55,988 bases of DNA from the NCBI GenBank assembly GCA_021325195.1, contig JAJPHQ010000073.1, forward strand, positions 1 to 55,988. The letters are read 5' to 3'. The DNA is from Gammaproteobacteria bacterium. Lineage in GTDB: Bacteria; Pseudomonadota; Gammaproteobacteria; Xanthomonadales; Rhodanobacteraceae. Positions 40,582-49,317 of this stretch are shown here, piece after piece; the stretch's first letter is position 1, and every line of letters starts with the position of its first letter. The notes beneath the pieces are model-generated. The model did not search any database. It was given only the letters and a program-made list of their open reading frames with translations, and was not told the origin of the DNA. Position numbers and translations under genes: made by a program.

Positions 40582-40613
40582 AAAAACCCCGCGGCGGACC
40601 GCGCCGCCGCGGG
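40582..40613 (-). terminator. Intrinsic terminator-like hairpin just upstream of cbpA
   Basis: On the minus strand a 9-bp stem (40613-40605 with 40596-40588, 8-base loop) is followed by GTTTTT (T-tract 40586-40582). The tract ends only 17 bases before the cbpA start codon, and the cbpA ribosome site follows directly. It may end hsp20 transcription or act as an attenuator for cbpA. Confidence 0.75.
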
Positions 40614-40674
40614 CATCTTCCCATGCGGTCTTGCCCGACCGCAAAGATCAGACGGCGGCCGTCCGTGGCCTTGG

Positions 40675-40914
40675 GGAGACTCTGATTGATCAGGGTTTCC
40701 ATCCGGCACCGGGATCTGCCGCCCGCCCATCAAGCACGCATGGGTTGTACGTGCTCGACGGGCGAAGCCAAATTCGGGCGTGTACCGAATTATTCGGTAC
40801 ATCCTTGTACCTCACCTTCGCTTCGCGAAGGCCGCCTTTGGCGTTCCGCCGCGCTCCAAGCGCGGCTGGTAGGCGTGCCCTGGCAGATCCCGGATGGATT
40901 TGTCCGGAGCTTCC
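40675..40914. repeat. 240-bp multi-hairpin element, copy 2 (after hsp20)
   Basis: Same chain of hairpins as copy 1, same length, no gaps. Where copy 1 has AA/TT in the long stem, copy 2 has CC/GG, so two pairs changed together. The ACCGAAT/ATTCGGT stem is perfect here and imperfect in copy 1. It ends 26 bases before the hsp20 stop codon. The rest of the 376-base gap to cbpA holds a small GCGGTC/GACCGC hairpin and the terminator; no gene was found. Confidence 0.85.
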
Positions 40915-40940
40915 TCGGGTTTCCCGCCCGGCCGGAAATG

Positions 40941-41390
40941 CTACTCGCCGATCTTGATGTCGATCTTGCGCGGCGTGGTTTCCGGCCGCTTGGGAATCTC
41001 GATCTCCAGCACGCCATGCCTGCCCTTGGCGGTGATGCGTTCCGGATCGGCGCTGTCGGGCAGCGCGAAGCGGCGGTAGAACACGCCGTGCGACCGTTCG
41101 ACACGGGTGTACTTGCCGCTTTCGTTCCTCTCCGTCTTGCGTTCGCCCCGGATCGACAGGATGCCGTTGTCCATGTGGACGTCGATGTCCTTGGGATCGA
41201 CGCCGGGGATGTCGGCCTCGATCACGAACCGCCGGTCTTCCTCGCGGATGTCCACCGGCGGCGCCCACTGGCTGGTGACCACGTCGGACTGGTCGGCCTC
41301 GTCCACGTCGAAGAACCGGCTGAGCACCTGCTTGAATTCCTGCGGCAGCGCGCCGGTGCCGGACCAGGGGGTGTAACGGGAAACGTTCAT
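40941..41390 (-). CDS. Small heat shock protein Hsp20
   Basis: A 149-residue alpha-crystallin-type holdase that binds unfolding proteins. N-terminal arm residues 1-40 (SRYTPWSGTG), crystallin domain about 45-135 with PPVDIREEDRRFVIEADIPG, the loop GERKTERNE, and late ALPDSADPERITAKGRHGVLEIEIPK. A C-terminal IDIKIGE matches the I-x-I anchor pattern. AAGGAGG lies before the ATG. A good sigma-32 promoter is upstream, and cbpA lies downstream in the same direction. Confidence 0.93.
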   Translation of the reverse strand: MNVSRYTPWSGTGALPQEFKQVLSRFFDVDEADQSDVVTSQWAPPVDIREEDRRFVIEADIPGVDPKDIDVHMDNGILSIRGERKTERNESGKYTRVERSHGVFYRRFALPDSADPERITAKGRHGVLEIEIPKRPETTPRKIDIKIGE

Positions 41391-41445
41391 GGTTTGCCTC
41401 CTTACCATTCCTCTGACGGTTCGGCCCCGCGGGCCGCATGCCGGA

Positions 41446-41474
41446 TAGGTAGGGCCGCAGGCATGGGTTTCAAG
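41446..41474 (-). promoter_or_regulatory. Heat-shock (sigma-32) promoter of hsp20
   Basis: On the minus strand CTTGAAA (41474-41468) is followed after 13 bases by CCCTACCTA (41454-41446). The consensus is CTTGAAA-N13/14-CCCCATNT. It is preceded by CC, as is common, and lies 56 bases before the start codon. Confidence 0.8.
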
Positions 41475-41626
41475 GGCGAAGCCGGTGCGGTCGCTGGAGT
41501 CCGGAGCCTCGCCTGCAAGGACCGGGACGCGGACCAAGAACGGACGGAAACGGCGCCGGCGCCGGCTACTTGCGGCCCGTGATGTCTGCGCGCAACATGG
41601 CGGTTCGTCAGGCACGAGGAAAACCC

Positions 41627-42106
41627 ATGACCATCCGGATCGGTGACCGCCTCCCCGCCGCGACGTTCGCCATGCTGCGCGACGGCGTGCAGCCGATGAC
41701 CACCGACGAGCTGTTCAAGGGCAGGAAGGTGGTGCTGTTCTCGGTGCCCGGCGCGTTCACGCCGACATGTTCGGAACGCCACCTGCCCGGTTATGTCGCG
41801 CATTTCGAGGATTTCAGAAGGCGCGGCATCGACGTCGCCTGCATGGCCGTCAACGACGCGTTCGTGATGAAGGCCTGGGCCGAACACCGCAACGTTCCGG
41901 AAGGCATGTTGATGCTGGCCGACGGCAACGGCGACTTCGCCAAGGCGCTGGGCCTGGAGATGGACGCCAGCAAGTTCGGGATGGGCCTGCGTTCCAGGCG
42001 CTTCGCCCTGTATGCCGAGGATGGCGTGGTGAAGGTGCTGCACGTCGAGGCGCCGGGCGAATTCCGGGTGTCCAGCGCCGAGGCGATGCTTTCGGCCATC
42101 GGGTAA
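41627..42106 (+). CDS. Peroxiredoxin, Prx5 type
   Basis: A 159-residue thiol peroxidase. The peroxidatic Cys is C48 in PGAFTPTCSERHLPGY, the Prx5-group signature with Thr45 and the HLPG tail. C72 in DVACMAVND is a further conserved position. It reduces hydrogen peroxide and organic peroxides, usually with glutathione/glutaredoxin or thioredoxin. GAGGAAA precedes the start at 41627; the ORF extends upstream but without family similarity. It is divergent from hsp20 and 236 bases from it. Confidence 0.92.
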   Translation: MTIRIGDRLPAATFAMLRDGVQPMTTDELFKGRKVVLFSVPGAFTPTCSERHLPGYVAHFEDFRRRGIDVACMAVNDAFVMKAWAEHRNVPEGMLMLADGNGDFAKALGLEMDASKFGMGLRSRRFALYAEDGVVKVLHVEAPGEFRVSSAEAMLSAIG

Positions 42107-42369
42107 GGCAAGACAGCCGGACTCCTCGCCGCAAGTGTCAACGATCGCGTCGGAACCGCTTGGCGCAATCGCGGGCCGTACGGTGTGCGTCTTCGCAGCC
42201 CGTTGCCGGACCTCCCCGGCGGCCACCGCGACCTGCGCCGCACCGTCGCCGGTTTCGGCGCCCCGCTTGTCTTGCGGGTCGCGGCGCCCGCGACACCGTT
42301 CCGGGGCTTGCCGATCGCGACGGCACGGCGGTCATCGCGCCGGCCATCGCACCCGACGGCCATCCGGCA
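42107..42369. other. Gap between convergent peroxiredoxin and gyrA genes
   Basis: No gene, repeat family member or clear intrinsic terminator was recognised in these 263 bases. Composition is as GC-rich as the genes, and the open frames present do not resemble proteins. Confidence 0.5.
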
Positions 42370-44976
42370 TCAAACGGTACCGCCCGATTCCCCGGCGATG
42401 TTCGCGGCGGCGGCTTCGGCGTCCGACCGCGTGTCATCGGCATCCTCGTCGCCCAGATTCTCGATCCGCACCACCCCCGCCAGGGTTTCATCGTCGGGCA
42501 GGCGGATCAGGGTGACGCCCTGGGTATTGCGGCCCATCTGCGAGATCTCGGCGACGCGGGTGCGCACCAGCGTGCCCTGGTTGGAAATCAGCATCAGTTC
42601 GTGCGTGGCGTCGGTCTGCACCGCGGCGACCAGCGGGCCGTTGCGTCCGGAGCACTGGATCGCGATCACGCCCTGGGTGCCGCGGCCCTTGCACGGGAAT
42701 TCATCCAGCCGCGTGCGCTTGCCGTAACCGCGCGCGGTGGCGGTGAGAATGTCGCCTTCGCCGGCGGCCACGACCATCGAGACCACGTTCGCACCGTCGG
42801 CCAGCTTCATGCCGCGCACGCCGTGCGCGACGCGGCCCATCGGACGCACCTCGTCCTCGGCGAAGCGCACCGCCTTGCCGTTGGACGCGAACAGCAGAAT
42901 GTCGCGGCTGCCGTCGGTGAGTTCCACCTCGACGAGGCCGTCGCCATCCTCGATGTCGATCGCGCGAATGCCGGATTCGCGCGGCCGCGAGTAGTCGGCC
43001 AGCGGCGTCTTCTTGACCGTGCCGTTGCGGGTGGCGAAGAACACGAAGCGGTCGCCGGGGAAGTCGCGCACCGGCAGCACCGCCTGCACCTTCTCGCCTT
43101 CCTGCAGCGGCAGCAGGTTCACGATCGGCTTGCCGCGCGCGCCGGGGCCGGCTTCCGGAATCCGGTACACCTTGAGCCAGTACACGCGCCCCGTGCTGGT
43201 GAAGGTCAGCAGCGTGTCGTGCGTGTTGACCAGCCACAGCTTCTGGACGAAATCCTCCTCCTTGGTCGCGGCGGCCAGACGGCCCTTGCCGCCGCGCCGC
43301 TGCGCGCGGTAGTTGCTGATCGACTGGCGCTTGACGTAACCCGCGTGCGAAAGCGTGACCACCACGTCCTCGGGTGCAATCAGGTCCAGCACGTCCAGGT
43401 CTTCCTGGGTGCGCTGGATCACGGTGCGACGCGCGTCGGCGTAGAGTTCGCGCATCTCGACCAGTTCGCCGCGGATCACGGCCATCAGCCTGTCGGGGTC
43501 TTCCAGGATCGCGATCAGGCCGCGGATGGTTTCGAGCAGTTGCCGGTATTCGTCGGTGAGCTTTTCCTGCTCCAGCCCGGTCAGGCGGTGCAGGCGCATC
43601 TCCAGGATTTCCCTCGCCTGGATGTCGGAAAGCTGGTAGCCGTCCGCCTGCAGGCCGGCGCGGGGGTCGAGATCCTCGGGCCGCGACGCCGCGGCGCCGG
43701 CGGCCTCCAGCAGCGCGCGCACCATGCCGGGTTCCCACTTGCGCGCCAGCATGCGCTCGCGCGCGATCTGCGGCGATTCGGAAGCCTTGATCAGCTCGAT
43801 CATCGCGTCGATGTTGGCCAGCGCGACGGTGAGCCCTTCCAGCACGTGCGCGCGGGCGCGCGCCTTGCGCAGGTCGAAGATGGTGCGCCGGGTGACGACC
43901 TCGCGGCGGTGGCGGATGAAGTGTTCCAGCAGCTCCTTGAGATTCAGCAGCCGCGGCTGGCCATCCACCAGCGCCACCATGTTGATGCCGAACGTCACCT
44001 GCAACTGGGTCTGCTGGAACAGGTTGTTCAGCACCACGTCGGCCATCGCGTCGCGGCGCACCTCGATCACGATCCGCATGCCGTCCTTGTCGGATTCGTC
44101 GCGCAGCTCGCTGATGCCCTCGATCCTCTTTTCCTTGACCAGCTCGGCGATCTTCTCGATCAGCCGCGCCTTGTTCACCTGATAGGGAATCTCGCGGACC
44201 ACGATCGTTTCGCGGCCGTGCGCGTCGGTTTCGATCTCGGTCCTGGCGCGCACCAGCACGCGCCCGCGGCCGGTCTTGTACGCCTCGACGATGCCCGCCG
44301 CACCGTTGATGATGCCGGCGGTCGGAAAATCCGGGCCGGGAATGTGCTGCATCAGGCCGTCGATGCCGGTCTCCGGATCGTCGATCAGCGCGATGCAGGC
44401 GTCGATCACCTCGCCGAAGTTGTGCGGCGGCACGTTGGTGGCCATGCCCACCGCGATGCCGGCCGAGCCGTTGATCAGCAGGTTCGGCACGCGGGTCGGC
44501 AGGACCAGCGGCTCCTGTTCGTTCTCGTCGTAGTTCGGTCCGAAATCGACGGTTTCCTTGTCGATGTCGGCCAGCAGCTCGTGCGTGAGGCGCGCCATCC
44601 GCACCTCGGTGTAACGCATCGCCGCCGGGTTGTCGCCGTCCACCGAACCGAAGTTGCCCTGTCCGTCCACCAGCATGTAGCGCAGCGAGAACGGCTGCGC
44701 CATCCGCACGATCGCGTCGTACACCGAGGCGTCGCCGTGCGGGTGGTATTTGCCGATCACGTCGCCGACCACGCGCGCGGATTTCTTGTACGGCTTGTTC
44801 CAGGCGTTGCCCAGCTCGTTCATCGCGTACAGCACGCGGCGGTGCACCGGCTTGAGTCCGTCGCGCACGTCCGGCAATGCACGGCCCACGATCACGCTCA
44901 TCGCGTAATCGAGGTAGCTCTGGCGCATCTCGTCTTCGATGTTGACGCGAATTACTTCACTGGCAGGCTCCGCCAT
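42370..44976 (-). CDS. gyrA: DNA gyrase subunit A
   Basis: An 868-residue subunit that cuts and rejoins DNA during negative supercoiling. Catalytic Tyr122 in MRYTEVRM; quinolone region at E. coli numbering H80-G81-D82-A83-S84-V85-Y86-D87, so position 83 is Ala rather than Ser. Six C-terminal beta-propeller blades follow, with the GyrA-box in QRRGGKGR (about residue 555). Start at 44976 fits the family ([21 protein letters not shown]). The acidic C-terminal tail is typical. It lies after gtrA and mtnA in the same direction. Confidence 0.97.
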   Translation of the reverse strand: MAEPASEVIRVNIEDEMRQSYLDYAMSVIVGRALPDVRDGLKPVHRRVLYAMNELGNAWNKPYKKSARVVGDVIGKYHPHGDASVYDAIVRMAQPFSLRYMLVDGQGNFGSVDGDNPAAMRYTEVRMARLTHELLADIDKETVDFGPNYDENEQEPLVLPTRVPNLLINGSAGIAVGMATNVPPHNFGEVIDACIALIDDPETGIDGLMQHIPGPDFPTAGIINGAAGIVEAYKTGRGRVLVRARTEIETDAHGRETIVVREIPYQVNKARLIEKIAELVKEKRIEGISELRDESDKDGMRIVIEVRRDAMADVVLNNLFQQTQLQVTFGINMVALVDGQPRLLNLKELLEHFIRHRREVVTRRTIFDLRKARARAHVLEGLTVALANIDAMIELIKASESPQIARERMLARKWEPGMVRALLEAAGAAASRPEDLDPRAGLQADGYQLSDIQAREILEMRLHRLTGLEQEKLTDEYRQLLETIRGLIAILEDPDRLMAVIRGELVEMRELYADARRTVIQRTQEDLDVLDLIAPEDVVVTLSHAGYVKRQSISNYRAQRRGGKGRLAAATKEEDFVQKLWLVNTHDTLLTFTSTGRVYWLKVYRIPEAGPGARGKPIVNLLPLQEGEKVQAVLPVRDFPGDRFVFFATRNGTVKKTPLADYSRPRESGIRAIDIEDGDGLVEVELTDGSRDILLFASNGKAVRFAEDEVRPMGRVAHGVRGMKLADGANVVSMVVAAGEGDILTATARGYGKRTRLDEFPCKGRGTQGVIAIQCSGRNGPLVAAVQTDATHELMLISNQGTLVRTRVAEISQMGRNTQGVTLIRLPDDETLAGVVRIENLGDEDADDTRSDAEAAAANIAGESGGTV

Positions 44977-45007
44977 CCGTCGGTGTCCCGTGTCTGGTGA
45001 ACGAAAA

Positions 45008-45035
45008 GGCGCGGGTTCCGAACGCCGCCCGCGCC
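45008..45035 (-). terminator. Terminator-like hairpin in the gyrA leader
   Basis: On the minus strand GGCGCGGG (45035-45028) pairs with CCCGCGCC (45015-45008) and is followed by TTTT (45007-45004). It lies between the gtrA stop and the gyrA start, so it could end the upstream mtnA-gtrA message, or attenuate gyrA if the promoter at 45053 is real. Confidence 0.55.
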
Positions 45036-45052
45036 TCGAACTCAATTCCGGA

Positions 45053-45061
45053 ATTATATCA
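45053..45061 (-). promoter_or_regulatory. Extended -10 promoter upstream of gyrA
   Basis: TGATATAAT on the minus strand is a perfect -10 TATAAT with the TGn extension. No good -35 is present, which extended -10 promoters do not require. It lies 77 bases before the gyrA start codon. Confidence 0.6.
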
Positions 45062-45107
45062 CAGGCGCCCCGGAAACCGCCCCGAAAATCTCAATGCCGA
45101 CGCCGAC

Positions 45108-45554
45108 TTACGGCACCCGTTCGGGCCTCTTTCCCGGCCTGTCCGGATTCGCGTTGCGACGCCCCGAAAACACCCACTGGCGGGCGCCCAGGAAGTTCAC
45201 CGCCGAGCCCGGCAGCGAACCCGCGGCCACGCCGATCGCGGGCCACGCCTGCACGAAATGCGAGAAATACACGACCAGCGCGTAAGTCGCGTAGTTGAGC
45301 GCGAAGCCCGCCGACATCGCCACCATGTAGCGCGACCACTCGCCGAACAGCGTGTAATCGCCGCGCTTGTGGAAGGTGAAATGCCGGTTGAACAGCCAGG
45401 TCGCGGTCGCGGCGCACGCGAACGAAAACAGCCGCGCGACATACGGATCGGCGCCGAGTTTGCTGACCAGCAACTGCACGATGCCGGCATCGACGATGAA
45501 GCCGATGAAGCCGCCGACGCCGAACCATGCGAGCTGCCTCGGCAGGTGCCACAT
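45108..45554 (-). CDS. GtrA family membrane protein
   Basis: A 148-residue protein with four hydrophobic segments (about 8-28, 40-60, 75-97 and 105-125). The pattern AWFGVGGFIGFIVDAGI, ATATWLFNRHFTFHKRG and NYATYALVVY is that of GtrA proteins, thought to help move lipid-linked sugars across the inner membrane. No glycosyltransferase gene is beside it. It starts one base after the mtnA stop, so the two are almost certainly co-transcribed, an unexpected pairing. Confidence 0.9.
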   Translation of the reverse strand: MWHLPRQLAWFGVGGFIGFIVDAGIVQLLVSKLGADPYVARLFSFACAATATWLFNRHFTFHKRGDYTLFGEWSRYMVAMSAGFALNYATYALVVYFSHFVQAWPAIGVAAGSLPGSAVNFLGARQWVFSGRRNANPDRPGKRPERVP

Positions 45555-45555
45555 T

Positions 45556-46608
45556 TCAGTGCGCGCCGGGGCCGAACACCGCGCGCAAGGCGGCCTCGTC
45601 CGGCTGCGTGATCACGCCGCGTTCGGTCACCAGCACGTCGATCAGGTCGTGCGGCGTGACATCGAACACCGGGTTCCACGCCTGCGCGCCCGCGACGACC
45701 GTGCGATGGCCCCCGATGCCGAGCAGTTCTTCCGGATCGCGCAATTCGATGTCGATGGTGTCGCCCGTGGGCGTCGCCAGATCGACGGTGGCGGCAGGCG
45801 CCACCACCATGAACTTGACGCCGTGATGCCTTGCCGCGATCGCAATCTGGTAGGTGCCGATCTTGTTGGCGGTGTCGCCGTTGGCGGCGATGCGGTCGGC
45901 GCCCACGATCACCCATTGCACCCTGCCCGACTTCATCAGGTGCGCCGCCGCGGAATCGGCGATCAGGGTGGCCGCAATCCCGTCGCGCTGCAGTTCCCAC
46001 ATGGTCAGGCGCGCGCCCTGCAGCCACGGCCTCGTTTCACCCGCATAGACGCGCACGATGTTGCCCGACGCGCAGCCGGCGCGGATCACGCCCAGCGCGG
46101 TGCCGAAACCGGAGGTCGCCAGCGAACCGGTATTGCAGTGCGTCAGCACCCCGCTGCCGGGCCGGATCAGGGCCGCGCCCATCGCACCCATCGCGCGGTT
46201 GGCGGCAAGGTCCTGGTCCTGGATGGCTTGCGCCTCGCGAACCAGCGCAGCCGGATCGGCGCCTGCCTCGATCCGCGCCTGCATGCGGTCCAGCGCCGCC
46301 ACAAGGTTCACCGCGGTCGGTCGCGCCGCGCGCAGCGTCGCCAACGCGCGGGCAGCGTCATCGCCATGCCGTGCCGCCAGCACCATGCCCCACGCCGCCG
46401 CGATCCCGATCGCCGGCGCGCCGCGCACCACCAGATCGCGGATCGCCCGCGCCACGTCATCGGCGTCTCGGCAATCGATCCAGGCCTCCTCGAACGGCAG
46501 CTTGCGTTGATCCAGCAGGTGCAGGCGATCGCCCAGCCACTGCACTGCACGCAGCGAATCGTGCTGCGTGGCACCCGTTGCGATGTTCGCCGCCCTGGAA
46601 GGTTGCAT
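45556..46608 (-). CDS. mtnA: S-methyl-5-thioribose-1-phosphate isomerase
   Basis: A 350-residue isomerase of the methionine salvage pathway, converting methylthioribose-1-phosphate to the ribulose form. Active-site Cys in [19 protein letters not shown] and Asp in [19 protein letters not shown]. The early [14 protein letters not shown] is also characteristic. The length is that of the family. Start at 46608 is the ATG nearest the conserved region. Other salvage genes are not in the window. In xanthomonads mtnA is a known neighbour of gyrA. Confidence 0.95.
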   Translation of the reverse strand: MQPSRAANIATGATQHDSLRAVQWLGDRLHLLDQRKLPFEEAWIDCRDADDVARAIRDLVVRGAPAIGIAAAWGMVLAARHGDDAARALATLRAARPTAVNLVAALDRMQARIEAGADPAALVREAQAIQDQDLAANRAMGAMGAALIRPGSGVLTHCNTGSLATSGFGTALGVIRAGCASGNIVRVYAGETRPWLQGARLTMWELQRDGIAATLIADSAAAHLMKSGRVQWVIVGADRIAANGDTANKIGTYQIAIAARHHGVKFMVVAPAATVDLATPTGDTIDIELRDPEELLGIGGHRTVVAGAQAWNPVFDVTPHDLIDVLVTERGVITQPDEAALRAVFGPGAH

Positions 46609-46660
46609 GGTTGGCACGCGAAAGGCACCTGACCGGCCAATGATAACGGCATCACCGCCG

Positions 46661-47095
46661 CTACCACGGCCACCAGCCCTTCCCGGTGAGCGCGTAGCGG
46701 TCGGCGGCGCGCTCGAAAGGGTTGCGTGCGGAGACGCCGCCGCACAGGAAGTACAGCGGCAGGAACAACGGCCCGAACGCGAGATACTGCAACACGTGGG
46801 CGTGCTCGTGGTCGGCCACCCGGACGCACTGGTTGCGCGGCGCATCGCCGCAGCGAGCCGCATAGGTCGGCGCCGGGAAATCCAGGGTTTCCCCGCAATG
46901 CAGGATCACGCAGCCCAGCACCAGCGCGCCCCGGAAGCGCGGCATGCGCCGGAACGCCAGCGCGCCAGCGACGGCGTAGGGCCGCGCACCGAAGGGGATG
47001 GCGAGCGCGCCCGCGAGCAGGCCCAGCAGGGTGTTCGGCAACGTCCAGCACGCGCCGATCCACCACCACGCGCGCGGAAGCGGCGCGTGATTCAC
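46661..47095 (-). CDS. Small membrane protein with an HExxH motif, after phaC
   Basis: A 144-residue protein of unknown function. Two or three hydrophobic stretches (about 10-33, 55-70 and 98-116) and the motif [10 protein letters not shown] near residue 93, which contains HExxH, the zinc-site pattern of many metallopeptidases; [11 protein letters not shown] and [11 protein letters not shown] follow. This combination recalls small membrane-bound peptidase-like families, but a third ligand is not certain. GTG start at 47095, four bases after the phaC stop, so it is probably translated with phaC. Confidence 0.65.
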   Translation of the reverse strand: MNHAPLPRAWWWIGACWTLPNTLLGLLAGALAIPFGARPYAVAGALAFRRMPRFRGALVLGCVILHCGETLDFPAPTYAARCGDAPRNQCVRVADHEHAHVLQYLAFGPLFLPLYFLCGGVSARNPFERAADRYALTGKGWWPW

Positions 47096-47099
47096 GGGA

Positions 47100-48167
47100 T
47101 CAGCGGGTCCGTTTCGCCAGCCATTCGTGGATTGCCGGCGGCACTTCGCGCTGCGCGCGGCCCGACACGTAGATGCCGATGTGGCCGCCCTTGAACGCGA
47201 GCTGGGTGTAGTCCTTCGTGCCAAGGTGTTCGCCCAGCGGACGCGAGGCGGACGGCGGCACCAGGTGATCCTGCTCGGCAAAGATGTTGAGCACGGGAAT
47301 GGTGACGTTTTTCAGGCTCACTTCGCGATCGCCGATCTTCAGTCCGCCCTTGACCAGCTTGTTGCCCTGATAGAAATCCTTGATGAACTGGCGGAACGCC
47401 TCGCCGGCCTGGTCGGGCGAATCGAAGATCCACTTCTCCATCCGCAGGAAATTCTCCAGCTCGACCTTGTCGTCGAGGATGTCCAGCATCGCGACGTATT
47501 TCTGCTGGTTCAGCCGCAGCGGCTTCAATGTCAAATAGCACCAGTTCATCAGGTCGGCCGGCACGTTGCCCAGCGTGTCCACGAACAGGTCCACGTCCAT
47601 GCAGCGGGTCCAGTGCGACAGCATGTTGTCGGGCGTGTGGAAATCGACCGGCGTCACCATCGTGATCAGGTTCTGCAGCTTGTGCTGATGCAGCGCGGCG
47701 AAGCACAGCGAGAATGCGCCACCCTGGCAGATGCCGAGCAGGTTGATCTTTTTCACGCCCGCGTGCTTCGCCACCGCGTCCACGCAGCGGCGGAGGTAGC
47801 CGTTGATGTAATCGTCCAGCGTCAGCCAGCGGTCGGCGCCGTCGGGATAGCCCCAGTCGATGATGTAGACGTCCTCGCCCAGCGCCAGCAGGTTCTTCAC
47901 CAGCGAGCGGTCGTCCTGCAGGTCCACCATGTACGGCCGGTTGACCAGCGCGTAGCAGATCAGCAGCGGCGCCCTGGCGGTCGGCTTCTGCTTGCCCTTG
48001 TAGCGATAGACGACCACCTTGTCTTCGGTATGGACCGGCTCCTTGTCGGTGGCGCCGTAATCGACGTCCTCGACCTCGCGCAGGGTGCGCATGCCGGCCG
48101 CGAGTTTCTGCTGCGCGCGCAGGGCTTCCTCGAGCGCACGTTTCGGATCGATGCGGATGGGTTCCAT
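47100..48167 (-). CDS. phaC: Class III polyhydroxyalkanoate synthase subunit PhaC
   Basis: A 355-residue alpha/beta-hydrolase that polymerises hydroxyacyl-CoA. The nucleophile is C147 in the lipase-like box GICQGG, with D300 in AEQDHLVPP and H329 in GGHIG, near-identical in position to Allochromatium vinosum PhaC. The short length and the phaE neighbour define class III. The ATG at 48167 has GGGAG at good distance; a GTG at 48176 overlaps the phaE stop by four bases and is an alternative. Polymer type is probably short-chain (3-hydroxybutyrate). Confidence 0.94.
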   Translation of the reverse strand: MEPIRIDPKRALEEALRAQQKLAAGMRTLREVEDVDYGATDKEPVHTEDKVVVYRYKGKQKPTARAPLLICYALVNRPYMVDLQDDRSLVKNLLALGEDVYIIDWGYPDGADRWLTLDDYINGYLRRCVDAVAKHAGVKKINLLGICQGGAFSLCFAALHQHKLQNLITMVTPVDFHTPDNMLSHWTRCMDVDLFVDTLGNVPADLMNWCYLTLKPLRLNQQKYVAMLDILDDKVELENFLRMEKWIFDSPDQAGEAFRQFIKDFYQGNKLVKGGLKIGDREVSLKNVTIPVLNIFAEQDHLVPPSASRPLGEHLGTKDYTQLAFKGGHIGIYVSGRAQREVPPAIHEWLAKRTR

Positions 48168-48172
48168 CGCGG

Positions 48173-49225
48173 TCACTCCCTGCCGGGCGTCTTGCGGGCG
48201 TTGCGGGGCGCGGTCTTCCCCGCGGCGCGCACGGATTTCGGTGCGAGCGGTTTGCCATGCGTTTTCAGGCGTTCGACCTCGGCGCGCAACGCAGCGATTT
48301 CTTCATGCAACGCGTCATGGTTCTCGGCGTGATTTTTTGCCGCACGGTGCAGGTCGTGCAGCCGCCTGCCCATGCTGTCGATCTCGGTGCGGGTGGGCAT
48401 GCCGAGATCGGTGGCCACGCGTTCGACTTCCTGCTGCAGGTGCCTGCGCACGCGCATCTGCGCGTTCACCAGCGCGCCATAGACCTCGCGGAATTCATCG
48501 GACAGCGCGACTTCCGCATAGGCTTCCTCGGCTGCATCCACCCACAGGTCGTACAGGCCGCGCACCGAATCGATCTGCCGGCCGGGCTCGCCACGTTCGG
48601 CCAGTTTGTTCTCGAACACCTCGAATGCACGCCGGCTGGCGCGCGCGATCAGCGCGTTGTAGCGGTTGGTTTCCTGCTGGTAGTCCAGCCACGCCGTGGC
48701 CATGCGCTGGTAGTGTTCCTGATGCTCGCGCAGGTAACCGAACGCCGGCATTCCGAGCAGCGTCCGCGCCTCGTTCAACGCGGGCTGCAGGTCTTCCATC
48801 ATCTGCTCGAAACCTTTCGCGCCCTGCCCGGCCAGCTCGCGCAGCGCGCGCGCCAGCGGATTGTCGATCAGCGCGGCATCGGCGCCGGGAAAGTTGAAGG
48901 ACTCGCGCAGCGCGTCGCTCCATGCCTGCGGATCGGCGTTGCCTTCGGCGCCCTTTTCCGCCAGCGACTGCAGCAATGCGAAGTAGCTGCGCGCCCCGGC
49001 CAGCAGGCGCTCGACCACCTCGCTCTGCGCGTCCCTGGCCTTGTCGGCGGAGAAAAACCGCGACCACTGTTCGAGACCCTCGTGCCAGGGCGTCTTGTCC
49101 TGCGGCGCCTCGTCCGGCTTCGCACCGAACGCCTTGCGCGTGGCATCGGCCCAGGCTTCCCAGTACTGGCGCGACAGCGACTGCCAGTCGTCCTGCGCGC
49201 GTGTCGATTCGGGGCGCGTCGGCAT
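48173..49225 (-). CDS. phaE: Class III polyhydroxyalkanoate synthase subunit PhaE
   Basis: A 350-residue partner that activates PhaC. Largely helical: WQSLSRQYWEAWADATRKAFG at the start and the PhaE core around residues 175-260 (YQRMATAWLDYQQETNRYNAL, YDLWVDAAEEAYAEVALSDEFRE). A C-terminal coiled coil (about 285-320) leads to a Lys/Arg/Ala-rich tail that could touch DNA or granule surface. GGAG lies eight bases before the ATG. Gene order phaE-phaC, reverse of the phaC-phaE order of A. vinosum. Confidence 0.92.
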   Translation of the reverse strand: MPTRPESTRAQDDWQSLSRQYWEAWADATRKAFGAKPDEAPQDKTPWHEGLEQWSRFFSADKARDAQSEVVERLLAGARSYFALLQSLAEKGAEGNADPQAWSDALRESFNFPGADAALIDNPLARALRELAGQGAKGFEQMMEDLQPALNEARTLLGMPAFGYLREHQEHYQRMATAWLDYQQETNRYNALIARASRRAFEVFENKLAERGEPGRQIDSVRGLYDLWVDAAEEAYAEVALSDEFREVYGALVNAQMRVRRHLQQEVERVATDLGMPTRTEIDSMGRRLHDLHRAAKNHAENHDALHEEIAALRAEVERLKTHGKPLAPKSVRAAGKTAPRNARKTPGRE

Positions 49226-49317
49226 GACATTTCTCCGGAAAGGGCTGCGCCTATGCTAACGAACGCCATGTTGCGGCGCAACAAACGCGGACTGCCTTCA
49301 TTTCGAGGAAACGGGCA

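Noticed and set aside
39423-40802. 459-codon minus-strand open frame covering cbpA and both repeat copies
   Set aside because: It is in a different frame from cbpA, and its ends are translations of the repeat.
39408-40914. Composite transposon or insertion sequences flanking cbpA
   Set aside because: The two direct copies carry no transposase frame, no terminal inverted repeats and no target duplication; cbpA looks native.
41767-45000. 1077-codon plus-strand open frame
   Set aside because: Antisense to gyrA over most of its length and without recognisable motifs; a GC-driven shadow.
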